A DNA stretch of 64,000 bases from contig JAHFSX010000010.1 in NCBI GenBank assembly GCA_023269675.1, positions 62,001 to 126,000 of the forward strand. Reading direction: 5' to 3'. Positions 19,101-25,293 of this stretch are shown piece by piece (position 1 is the stretch's first letter; each line of letters opens with the position of its first letter). The stretch is from Verrucomicrobiota bacterium (GTDB taxonomy: Bacteria; Verrucomicrobiota; Kiritimatiellia; RFP12; UBA1067). The notes under the pieces are model-generated. The model ran no database searches and was not told the origin of the DNA. It was given only the letters and a program-made list of their open reading frames with translations. The position numbers and the translations under genes are program-made.

Positions 19101-19747
19101 TCTACAGCAGCACGTGGCGCCACTGCCCGGAGTGGAACGGCTACCTCGACATCTGGGGCGTGGGCCACTACGGCTGCTTCCCGGTGAGCGAGATGCGGGC
19201 GCGCAAGGCCGCCGGTGAGCGCATCTGGTTCACCACGGACGGCCAGATGTGCACGGACACGCCCTTCTGCGCGGTCGAGCGCCTGCTGCCGCACTACTGC
19301 TTCAAGTACGGCGCGGACGCGTACGAGTTCTGGGGCGTGAGCTGGCTCACCTACGACCCGTGGCGGTTCGGCTGGCACCGCTACATCCACCAGAGCAGCA
19401 CCCCCGGCGAGTCCTACGACGTGCGCTACCCCAACGGCGACGGCTACCTGCTCTATCCCGGGGGCCCCGCCGGCGTCACGGGGCCGGTCACCACGGTCCG
19501 CCTCGAGGCGGCGCGCGACGGCGTGGAGGACTTCGACTACCTGAAGATGCTGCAAGCCCGCGCGGACACGGGCGGCGACCGGGAAGCCGCGCGGATTCTC
19601 GCGGACTTCGGCGCGCTGCTCGACATCCCCAACGCGGGCGGCCGCTACTCGTCCAAGATCCTGCCTGACCCGATGCGCCTCGCCGCGTTGCGCCTGCGGG
19701 CGGGCGCCGCCCTCGAGCGCCTGAGCCGCGCCGCCGGCCGGCCCTAG
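16106..19747 (+). CDS. Very large secreted DUF4091 glycoside hydrolase-like protein
   Basis: Protein of 1213 residues with a signal peptide (MTSRRFVLLTAALACCTLSA). Two carbohydrate-binding-like sandwiches (starting near VVADLNGDFEKGADG and LVKNPDFESGADAPDGW) precede a linker and a TIM-barrel-like region from ~800. That region has LVLYISDEPFLTKPH near 965-980 and ends with RLEAARDGVEDFDYLKML near 1131-1148, the signature of the C-terminal DUF4091 block found in PVC and Bacteroidota glycan enzymes. Asp-Glu in SDEPF is a candidate acid/base pair. ATG 16106 follows CGGAG at eight bases; the longer frame from 15998 translates the upstream repeat and is rejected. Substrate unknown. A strong terminator follows. 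Confidence 0.78.
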   Translation: MTSRRFVLLTAALACCTLSAAEWQHPLWLGRGDVWRARFPVTVSNPSGTALEGDPVALPVGTAPGQAPLAGARAEALRVTDANGTQLLFGLWTPNQSTAFTTGAIPAGATLVLPAVCAPSTSTTYTVYFDNPRAWGLADAYPKRVVADLNGDFEKGADGQPLGWQTGQTTPRHRLAWSDEKPFSGTRCLKAETDAQAEAAWFGFVRSDFAVVPGAHCTIRVRVRGANVKGTAGWYVHIGDEKNPQRVNQTARTGEGTFDWKEQVIAFTVPEGATRLQTGSVLHGTGTAWYDALTFETDKEPPRATARAGAVERLTLQERGADAPWLPSAHRQPHWIGRLAAPFLSHRTAAPEWAYRLPVRLVNLRAEPAADLLAVVDLNSAARGIAVPKFLLTLDGAPVETCRLGDRLLFSCAPAARTALTYYLYVADTGAKETPAKPNASALGSDIPSDQILADRLGETDAQAFAKLLNSPVNLVKNPDFESGADAPDGWTHSTPQPGVTFSLGSPGGFGKRYARLSVPPAAKDDWRGWYQSVPVKPGHSYLYGAWLACEALQGTANLNAHLRTAKGAVASGGFLGAGAPISGDTPWTPMFGTVTVPQEATQFQMHLTMNDRGTLKHDGAFLAECLEAATGDPETPALDRKAFKIWPVDPVIKVFRETLPPLEPAPPAIALARNEEEALQLALRAGRDIPDLRVEVQAPKNTRGQSLSDFTVGWVGYVPIDHRTAYYNLKTPAWELKFPTGAGASDGWSGWWPDPICPTASGSLAANQTQPVWISFKTASDTPPGLYTGQVRLVAGGKSIAALPFTVTVWDFALPQTPSCAAIYDLRLNEHWLADGTPADVQRDRIMRFMASKKVCPDEPEAALRFTRDAQGKVTCDFSAYDQAAQRYFGELKFPTAYMPNFFYLFGWEHPPKDILKEKPFEGEYPYTAADRTRLRPAYTAAYQDCLRLYWEHVKAKGWSDKLVLYISDEPFLTKPHIIAQMKALCDMIHAVDPKIRIYSSTWRHCPEWNGYLDIWGVGHYGCFPVSEMRARKAAGERIWFTTDGQMCTDTPFCAVERLLPHYCFKYGADAYEFWGVSWLTYDPWRFGWHRYIHQSSTPGESYDVRYPNGDGYLLYPGGPAGVTGPVTTVRLEAARDGVEDFDYLKMLQARADTGGDREAARILADFGALLDIPNAGGRYSSKILPDPMRLAALRLRAGAALERLSRAAGRP

Positions 19748-19757
19748 CCGTCCGCGT

Positions 19758-19806
19758 AAAAAATAAAACCGGGGAGGATGCGGACATCCTCCCCGGCTTT
19801 ATTTTG
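19758..19806. terminator. Bidirectional rho-independent terminator
   Basis: A perfect 12-bp stem CCGGGGAGGATG/CATCCTCCCCGG around a CGGA loop (19769-19796) is flanked by an A-rich run on the left and TTTATTTT on the right. It can stop transcription from both the converging DUF4091 gene and the acpP operon. Confidence 0.95.
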
Positions 19807-19817
19807 TGAAAAGGCGC

Positions 19818-20066
19818 TTATTCCTGTCCGAAACCCTTGCCCGACAGGTACTCGAGCACCTTGCCGACCGAGGTCAGCTTTTCAGCGTCCTCGTCCGGGA
19901 TCTCCGCGCCGAATTCCTCTTCGAACGCCATGATCAACTCAACGGTGTCCAGCGAGTCCGCGCCCAGATCATCGATGAACGATGCCTCCGGCGTGACCTG
20001 CTCGGCGTTGACGCCCAACTGCTCAACAATGATCTCTTTGACCCGCTCTTCGAGTTTGCTTGACAT
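19818..20066 (-). CDS. acpP: Acyl carrier protein
   Basis: Protein of 82 residues, normal length for Acp[20 protein letters not shown] contains the DSL serine that receives 4'-phosphopantetheine. It carries the growing acyl chain in type II fatty acid synthesis in the cytoplasm. AAGGAG lies just before ATG 20066. It is the last gene of the fab cluster, 55 bp after fabG and directly before a strong terminator; fabF, which often follows acpP, is not here. Confidence 0.97.
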   Translation of the reverse strand: MSSKLEERVKEIIVEQLGVNAEQVTPEASFIDDLGADSLDTVELIMAFEEEFGAEIPDEDAEKLTSVGKVLEYLSGKGFGQE

Positions 20067-20121
20067 GTCTCTCTCCTTGACCTAGTTACTCACTGTAAAG
20101 CTGCGGCCCGCGCCGCGCCTA

Positions 20122-20871
20122 TCACATGACCATGCCGCCATTCACACTCAGCACCTGACCCGTCACGTACGAGGCTTCTTCAGAAGCCAAAAACGCGACC
20201 GCCTGCGCGATATCCTCAGGTTGGCCGAAGCGCCCCTGGGGAATGTTCGCCAGCATCTGGTCACGCACCTCCTGCGGAAGGGCGTCAGTCATCTTCGAAA
20301 CGATGAACCCCGGGGCCACCGCGTTGACGCGGATGCCGCGGCCTGCAAGCTCCTTGGCCATTGACTTCGTCATGGCGATGAGCCCCGCTTTCGAAGCTGC
20401 ATAATTACACTGTCCGGCATTGCCGATCAGTCCGATAACCGATGTGATCTGGATGATGGACCCGCCCCGCTGCTTCATCATGGGCTTGGCCACGGCGCGC
20501 GAAAAGACGAACGCGCCGCGCAGGTTGATGCGCATCACCTCGTCGAAATCCTCGTCCGACATGCGGATCAGAAGCTTGTCGCGGGTGACGCCCGCGTTGT
20601 TGACCAGGATGTCCACCCGGCCGAAAGTCTCCATCACCTTCGCGAGGCAGGCCTCCACCTCTTCCGTCTTGGTGACGTCCGTGGGCACCACCAGCGCCGT
20701 GCGGCCGGTCGCCCGGACCAGCGCCGCCGTCTCTTCCAGCGGCTCCGGCTGGCGCCCGCACAGCACCACGTCCGCGCCCTCCTGGGCCAGCTTCAGGGCG
20801 ATGGCCTGTCCGATCCCGCGGCCCGCGCCGGTCACAATCGCCGTTTTTCCAGAAAATTTCACGCTATCCAT
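20122..20871 (-). CDS. fabG: 3-oxoacyl-[ACP] reductase
   Basis: Protein of 249 residues, classical short-chain dehydrogenase. TGAGRGIGQ is the nucleotide-binding loop, NNAGVT follows, and the catalytic Ser-Tyr-Lys set is seen as SVIGLIGNAGQCNYAASKAG. It reduces 3-oxoacyl-ACP with NADPH. The ATG at 20871 has AAGG directly against it, which is too close to act as a ribosome site. GTG at 20862 would be 8 bases from the same AAGGA and gives the typical FabG N-terminus MKFSGKTAIVTG, so the true start may be 20862. Confidence 0.96.
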   Translation of the reverse strand: MDSVKFSGKTAIVTGAGRGIGQAIALKLAQEGADVVLCGRQPEPLEETAALVRATGRTALVVPTDVTKTEEVEACLAKVMETFGRVDILVNNAGVTRDKLLIRMSDEDFDEVMRINLRGAFVFSRAVAKPMMKQRGGSIIQITSVIGLIGNAGQCNYAASKAGLIAMTKSMAKELAGRGIRVNAVAPGFIVSKMTDALPQEVRDQMLANIPQGRFGQPEDIAQAVAFLASEEASYVTGQVLSVNGGMVM

Positions 20872-20889
20872 CCTTAAGGTTGAGACGGT

Positions 20890-21807
20890 TTAAGCCGTCA
20901 CCGCCGTCTCGAGCGACGCCTTGTCCGACACGTTCGATACAGCCGCCGTCTTGTCGATGCGGCGGATCAGCCCGGAGAGCACTTTGCCCGGCCCGAACTC
21001 CACGAAATCCTTGAGCCCCGCATTCATCGCGGTTTTCACGCAGTCGCACCAGCGCACCGACTCGGTCACCTGGCGCAGCATCGCGTCCTTGATGGCCGCG
21101 GGGTCGCTGCTGTGCGGCGCGCCGCTCACGTTCGCGAGCACCGGCATCTGCGGCGCGCGGAAAGTCACGCTGTCGAGCACCGCCGCCAGCTTCGTGCGCG
21201 CCGACGCCATCAACGGCGAATGGAAGGCCCCGGCCACGGTCAACGGGATGGATTTCACGCCCAGCTCGCCCGCGACGGTCGCCGCCACCGCCACTCCGGC
21301 CTTGGAGCCCGAGAGCACGACCTGCGCGTCGGAGTTGATGTTGGCGACCGTGATGCCCGCCTTCTCGCAAATCGCGGCGATCTGCTCCGGGGTCGCGCCC
21401 ATGATGCTGATCATACCGCCGGGCTGCTCCTCGCAGGCCTGCTGCATGAAGCGACCGCGCGCCTCCAGAACCTTGAGGGTCGAGTCGAAATCCAAAACGC
21501 CGGACACGTGCAGCGCGGTCCACTCGCCGAGGCTCAGTCCCGCGGCCATCTTGAAGGTCACCTGCGGGTAGCGCTGCTGGAACGCGCGGAAGGCCGCCAC
21601 GCTCACGGTGAAAATCGCCGGCTGGCAGATGTTGGACTTGGTCAGCTCCTCGGCGGGCCCTTCGAAACAGACCTTCGCCAGATCAAACCCCAACACCGCG
21701 TTGGCGCGCGCGAACAAGACGCCGATCTCGGCGTCCTCGGCCAAATCCTTACCCATGCCGGGCACCTGCGCGCCCTGCCCCGCGAAAATGCAAACCTTAT
21801 CGCTCAT
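20890..21807 (-). CDS. fabD: Malonyl-CoA:ACP transacylase
   Basis: Protein of 305 residues. FAGQGAQVPGMG at the N-terminus and GLSLGEWTALHVSG with the nucleophilic Ser (GxSxG) around residue 90 are the FabD hallmarks; AFHSPLM holds the catalytic His and PVLANVSG is another family block. It loads malonyl groups on ACP. AGGAGA precedes ATG 21807. It is followed 18 bp later by fabG and preceded by a 183-bp gap after plsX that contains an inverted repeat. Confidence 0.97.
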   Translation of the reverse strand: MSDKVCIFAGQGAQVPGMGKDLAEDAEIGVLFARANAVLGFDLAKVCFEGPAEELTKSNICQPAIFTVSVAAFRAFQQRYPQVTFKMAAGLSLGEWTALHVSGVLDFDSTLKVLEARGRFMQQACEEQPGGMISIMGATPEQIAAICEKAGITVANINSDAQVVLSGSKAGVAVAATVAGELGVKSIPLTVAGAFHSPLMASARTKLAAVLDSVTFRAPQMPVLANVSGAPHSSDPAAIKDAMLRQVTESVRWCDCVKTAMNAGLKDFVEFGPGKVLSGLIRRIDKTAAVSNVSDKASLETAVTA

Positions 21808-21872
21808 ACGCGTCTCCTGCTGGTCTTCGTGGTTGCGCCCGCGTCATCGAATCGGGCGTTTGAAGTCGCGCA

Positions 21873-21901
21873 GTTTGACACCTTTCCGGAAAATGTCAAA
21901 C
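21873..21901. promoter_or_regulatory. Dyad in the plsX-fabD spacer, candidate operator
   Basis: Perfect 8-bp inverted arms GTTTGACA and TGTCAAAC are separated by 13 bases that include TTTCCGGAAA. The site lies about 66-94 bases before fabD, in an AT-rich gap inside the fatty acid cluster. The arm carries TTGACA on both strands, so it could overlap a -35 box, but no good -10 is seen. Confidence 0.4.
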
Positions 21902-21990
21902 TCAAACCTACTCCGCAAAATAAGAATTTGTAGGATATCATAGGGCCCCGTTCAAAGCGACAGGAAAAAGCGAGCCCCTTGCCCCTCGGT

Positions 21991-23016
21991 TCACTCGGCC
22001 TTGGCGGCCGGTTCCATCGCCGCGATCCGCTTGGCGATCTCGTCCGAGAGGTTGTTGGAGGCGGCCGCCGCCCCGGCGATGATCGCGTGGAAAATCGCCC
22101 GGTAGGACGAGGATCCGTGCGAGATGATCACCGCGCCCGGCACGCCGAGCAACGGCGCGCCGCCGTAAATCTCGGGATCCATGCGGTGCTTGAGCGTCTG
22201 CAACGCGCCCTTGAGCAACAGCGCGCCCAGCAGGCGGATCGGGTGGCGGAAGAATTCCTTCTTCATCCAGTACCCCACCGCGTGCGCCACGCTTTCGGTC
22301 GTCTTGAGCACCACGTTGCCCACGAAGCCGTCGCACACGACCACGTCCGTCTTGCCCAGGAACAGGTCGTGACCCTCCACGTTGCCGCGGAACTTCACAT
22401 CCGTCTTCTGGATCAGATGGAAGGCCTTCTTGGTCATCTCGTTGCCCTTGCAGTCTTCGGTGCCGATGCTGAGCAGGCCCACCACCGGTTCGGTCCGCTT
22501 GAGCACCGCGCTGGAATAGGCGCTGCCCATCACCGCGAACTGGGCCAGCCAGGTCTCGTCGCAGTCGGTGTTCGCCCCCGCGTCGAGCAGCAGCAGCGGA
22601 CGCTTGGGCTGCCGCGTCGGCAACACCGTCGCGATCGCCGGGCGGATCACGCCCGGGATGCGCCCCAGGCCGAACACCGCCGCCGCCGCCACCGCGCCGG
22701 AGTTGCCGGCCGACACCATCGCATCGGCCTGCTTGCTCTTCAGCAGGTCCATGCAGATGTTGATCGAGCACAGCTTCTTCTTGCGGATCGCCGTCACCGG
22801 CGACTCGTCCATGCCGATCGATTCCGGCGCGTGTATCACCTTCAGGCGACTGAGGTCGGCCTTGGGATACTTGACCAGTTCGGCACGGATGGCCGTCTCA
22901 TCCCCGACCATGAGGATACAGGCGATGTCTTTCAGCTTGATGGAAGCCTCGACCGCGCCGCGCACGATCTCGCGCGGCGCATGGTCGCCTCCCATCATAT
23001 CCAGGGCAATTCGCAT
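21991..23016 (-). CDS. plsX: Phosphate acyltransferase PlsX
   Basis: Protein of 341 residues starting MRIALDMMGGDHAP, the invariant PlsX N-terminus. SAGNSGA, LLLLDAGANTD and CDGFVGNVVLK are further family blocks. It makes acyl-phosphate from acyl-ACP, the first step of phospholipid synthesis with PlsY. ATG 23016 is chosen because of the conserved start and a GAGGA site; a frame with 19 more codons from 23073 is rejected. It lies between rpmF and fabD, the standard order. Confidence 0.96.
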   Translation of the reverse strand: MRIALDMMGGDHAPREIVRGAVEASIKLKDIACILMVGDETAIRAELVKYPKADLSRLKVIHAPESIGMDESPVTAIRKKKLCSINICMDLLKSKQADAMVSAGNSGAVAAAAVFGLGRIPGVIRPAIATVLPTRQPKRPLLLLDAGANTDCDETWLAQFAVMGSAYSSAVLKRTEPVVGLLSIGTEDCKGNEMTKKAFHLIQKTDVKFRGNVEGHDLFLGKTDVVVCDGFVGNVVLKTTESVAHAVGYWMKKEFFRHPIRLLGALLLKGALQTLKHRMDPEIYGGAPLLGVPGAVIISHGSSSYRAIFHAIIAGAAAASNNLSDEIAKRIAAMEPAAKAE

Positions 23017-23079
23017 CGTGAAATCCTCGCTCTGCTCACCAACCCGCAAGCGGACGGTCCCCATGCGCTTCAAGCACGC

Positions 23080-23110
23080 AAAAGGTTCCCGCCGACAGCG
23101 GAAACCTTTT
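23080..23110. terminator. Symmetrical hairpin between rpmF and plsX
   Basis: Arms AAAAGGTT-C-CCGC and GCGG-A-AACCTTTT with one mismatch and a 5-base loop. The longer T-run is on the plus strand, opposite to the operon; in the operon direction only four T follow, so partial termination or attenuation between rpmF and plsX is possible. Confidence 0.45.
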
Positions 23111-23182
23111 TTAACGCTTTTCCCCGACCGGTCGCCCGGAAGCGGAACGCATCGGACACGCCCGACGTGACGGCACCCGCGA

Positions 23183-23362
23183 CTACGCTACGATCGTCAG
23201 GACCTGACGGCCGCGGTACATGCCGCAGGACGGGCACACACGGTGCGTCTGCTGCAACGCGCCACAGGTGGGGCAGGTCTGCGTTTGGGCGACTTCCGCT
23301 ACGATGTGCGCCTTGCGCTGACGGATTCTCATCTTCGACTTTTTCCGTTTAGGTACGGCCAT
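23183..23362 (-). CDS. rpmF: 50S ribosomal protein L32
   Basis: Protein of 59 residues starting MAVPKRKKSKMR, the typical L32 opening. CPTCG and CPSCG form a four-cysteine zinc site, so this is the zinc-containing (C+) form. ATG 23362 follows AAGGAGAG; an eight-codon extension to 23386 is rejected. It lies between yceD and plsX as in many bacteria. Confidence 0.96.
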   Translation of the reverse strand: MAVPKRKKSKMRIRQRKAHIVAEVAQTQTCPTCGALQQTHRVCPSCGMYRGRQVLTIVA

Positions 23363-23424
23363 TTTCTTTCTCTCCTTACTGTGCACCGCGTCAGCGAGTT
23401 TCTCGCGACGCTTTCAAATTCACT

Positions 23425-23916
23425 CTAGAGCGCATCCAGCGCTGACCACCGCGTATCCTTGCCCGTTTTCCGGCATGTGCACTTGCCCGTGTTCAGGTTC
23501 GCCCCACACGCCATGCACAGCCCGCGGCAAGTCTCTTGACAAACCGGGTAACCGGGAAGGGCGAGTATGATAGCTTCCCGGATCTCTTCGGTCAAGTCTA
23601 TGAAGTCGGTCGTTTCATTTATTTCTGTCGAGCTGATAAAGTCCGGATCCACCGCCTCGCTCTCGAACGTGTCCGCGCAGCGCGAGCACACACACTGCAA
23701 CCGCTGCCGCACCTCGCCGCGAACCAGCAGCTCCGTGCCGAGGATATCGACCTTCAGCGCATATTCGATCCCGCCGACCGGCGTCACAAACTCGCTGTCG
23801 CCGAGACCCAGCAGGTCCGGCCCGGTTTCGCCCTTGTACACGTCGCCGCCCTTGGGGAGACGCGCGACATCAACGATCAAACGCCCCTGTGTTTCCAACG
23901 CCGCCTCCCGCCCGGG
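23425..23916 (-). CDS. yceD: DUF177/YceD family protein (large-subunit rRNA accumulation protein)
   Basis: Protein of 163 residues. C-terminal CQETCRGLCMACGANLN followed by CTC gives the cysteine pattern of YceD proteins, and CVCSRCADTFE in the middle is a second family block. YceD is linked to 23S rRNA maturation and nearly always precedes rpmF, as here. The proposed start, ATG 23916, has CCGGAG four bases upstream and lies inside the end of coaD, giving a 47-bp overlap. A longer frame from 24015 would translate the coaD region and lacks family residues. Confidence 0.9.
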   Translation of the reverse strand, partial: PGREAALETQGRLIVDVARLPKGGDVYKGETGPDLLGLGDSEFVTPVGGIEYALKVDILGTELLVRGEVRQRLQCVCSRCADTFESEAVDPDFISSTEINETTDFIDLTEEIREAIILALPGYPVCQETCRGLCMACGANLNTGKCTCRKTGKDTRWSALDAL

Positions 23917-24430
23917 CATGCTGCTCCGGCTGACTGCGCAAATGCGCATCGATGTACTTCTGAACCGACTGGGGCACAAACGAACTCGTGTCCCCCCCAT
24001 ACCGCGCGATCTCACGGATCGTGCTGGCCGTCACATAACTGTAGTTCTCGTTCGGCATCATGAACAAGGTCTCGATCTCCGGCGCGAGTTTGCGGTTGGT
24101 CAGGGCCATCTGGAACTCGTACTCGAAATCCGAGTACACGCGCAGCCCGCGCACAACCACACCCACCTTGCGCCGGCGGCAGTAGTCCACCAGCAGGCAG
24201 TCGAGCCGGTCGATCTCGATGTTGGCCATGCCCGCCTCGTCCACGCTCTCGCGGATCATGGCCAGGCGCGCATGCAGATCGAACATGCCCGTGGCCTTGG
24301 TCGAGACGCCGGCCACCACCACGATCACCTTGTCGAACAGCGTCGCGCTGCGCTGCAGCAGATCGAAGTGCCCCAGCGTCAACGGGTCGAAAGTCCCCGG
24401 ATATACCGCAATTCTTTCCATATCATTCAC
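23870..24430 (-). CDS. coaD: Phosphopantetheine adenylyltransferase
   Basis: Protein of 186 residues. YPGTFDPLTLGHFDLL holds the (T/H)xGH nucleotidyltransferase motif, VRGLRVYSDFEYEFQMA and ENYSYVTASTIREIARYGG are other family blocks. It adenylates 4'-phosphopantetheine in CoA synthesis. CoaD proteins are usually about 160 residues; here roughly 20 extra residues (ending NTGAFDR) overlap the yceD start in another frame. AGGA lies five bases before ATG 24430. Confidence 0.96.
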   Translation of the reverse strand: MNDMERIAVYPGTFDPLTLGHFDLLQRSATLFDKVIVVVAGVSTKATGMFDLHARLAMIRESVDEAGMANIEIDRLDCLLVDYCRRRKVGVVVRGLRVYSDFEYEFQMALTNRKLAPEIETLFMMPNENYSYVTASTIREIARYGGDTSSFVPQSVQKYIDAHLRSQPEQHARAGGGVGNTGAFDR

Positions 24431-24441
24431 ATCCTGCTTCC

Positions 24442-24512
24442 GGCCCGCACGGAGGCGGGCCCGCCCATAAGCTCAGGCGCCTGGCCCTGGAGGGACGACC
24501 TCCGTGTCGTCC
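24442..24512. repeat. Composite palindromic repeat, copy 3, overlapping the end of rsmD
   Basis: The right half (24488-24512) is identical to 15808-15832 over 25 bp. The left half (from 24442) keeps ACGGAG as loop, but its stem is GGCCCGC/GCGGGCC instead of GGTCGGG/CCCGACC, so both arms changed together. The spacer is about 19 instead of 28 bp. The element contains the rsmD stop codon. Confidence 0.85.
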
Positions 24513-25081
24513 GCCGCTTGCTTCGCACCCTCATCCAGCCGATACACCGCCAGCCGCGTGTGCCCGTAGGTGCGGTCACGCAAAAGCGTCCACCCCGCCA
24601 CCTCCTCGGCATGCTTGCGCTCGGGCATCTCCGCCACAAAAATCCCGCCGGGCCGCAACACCCGGTTCGCGGCCATCAGCCCCATCATGTCGGCGAAGCC
24701 CTGCTCGCATCCGGCCACATACGGGGGGTCCGCAAAGGCCACGTCGGCCTGCCGCCCGCGCCCCGGGCCTTTGAGCCAGCGGGCCACCTCACAGCAGGCC
24801 ACTTCGCCTTTGCCGGGGATCAGCGCCGCGATGTTCTCGCGCAGCAGGGCCGCATGGCGCGGCTCTTTCTCCACCCAGGTCACGCTGCGGGCGCCGCGGC
24901 TGTAAGCCTCAAGCCCCACCGCCCCCGACCCGGCGAAAAGGTCGATAAACAGCGCGTCCGGGATCACGTTCATCAGGATCGAGAACAGCGCCTCCCGCAC
25001 CCGGTCCTGCGTGGGACGCACCTTGTCTCCCGGCGGAACCTTCAGCTTCCGGCCGCCCATCTCTCCGCCCGAAATTCGCAT
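24473..25081 (-). CDS. rsmD: 16S rRNA (guanine(966)-N(2))-methyltransferase
   Basis: Protein of 202 residues. MRISGGEMGGRKLKVP opens the RsmD family, RPTQDRVREALFSIL follows, LFIDLFAGSGAVGLEA is the SAM-binding motif I, and FADPPY is the catalytic DPPY motif. It methylates G966 of 16S rRNA. ATG 25081 fits the conserved start; 13 extra codons upstream have no support. The last 12 or so residues (DDTEVVPPGPGA) are encoded by a dispersed palindromic repeat, so the C-terminal tail is a recent addition. It is the first gene of the cluster. Confidence 0.94.
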   Translation of the reverse strand: MRISGGEMGGRKLKVPPGDKVRPTQDRVREALFSILMNVIPDALFIDLFAGSGAVGLEAYSRGARSVTWVEKEPRHAALLRENIAALIPGKGEVACCEVARWLKGPGRGRQADVAFADPPYVAGCEQGFADMMGLMAANRVLRPGGIFVAEMPERKHAEEVAGWTLLRDRTYGHTRLAVYRLDEGAKQAADDTEVVPPGPGA

Positions 25082-25130
25082 AGGCGGTCTACTATACCGG
25101 AAACTGCCGCCCGCGCGCAACCCCGTACGC

Positions 25131-25289
25131 CAGTTAGAAGTTAGGAGCTGGGAGTTAGGATTAAGATTAGGATTACGAAAGGTCCACGGTTCCTCATACT
25201 CCTAAGCGTGCTCTTAATCGTAATCCACTTGAAGTTACAGGCAAAGTTTGTCCATTCTCGACTCCTAACTCCTCACTTCTAACTCCTCC
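25131..25289. repeat. Nested inverted heptamer and hexamer arrays filling the rsmD-GH2 spacer
   Basis: Left outer arm 25131-25158 has 7-bp units (CAGTTAG, AAGTTAG, GAGCTGG, GAGTTAG). The right outer arm 25262-25289 has the complementary type (CTCCTAA, CTCCTCA, CTTCTAA, CTCCTCC) and ends 4 bp before the GH2 stop. Inside lie hexamer-like arms (GATTAAG/ATTAG/GATTACG on the left, TTAATCGTAATCC at 25213-25225 on the right). Confidence 0.85.
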
Positions 25290-25293
25290 TTAC

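Noticed and set aside
16469-19555. 1028-residue minus-strand open frame opposite the DUF4091 gene
   Set aside because: Rich in Arg, Gly, Val and His with no domain or start signal. It is the GC-rich antisense shadow of a gene whose plus strand has a signal peptide and family motifs.
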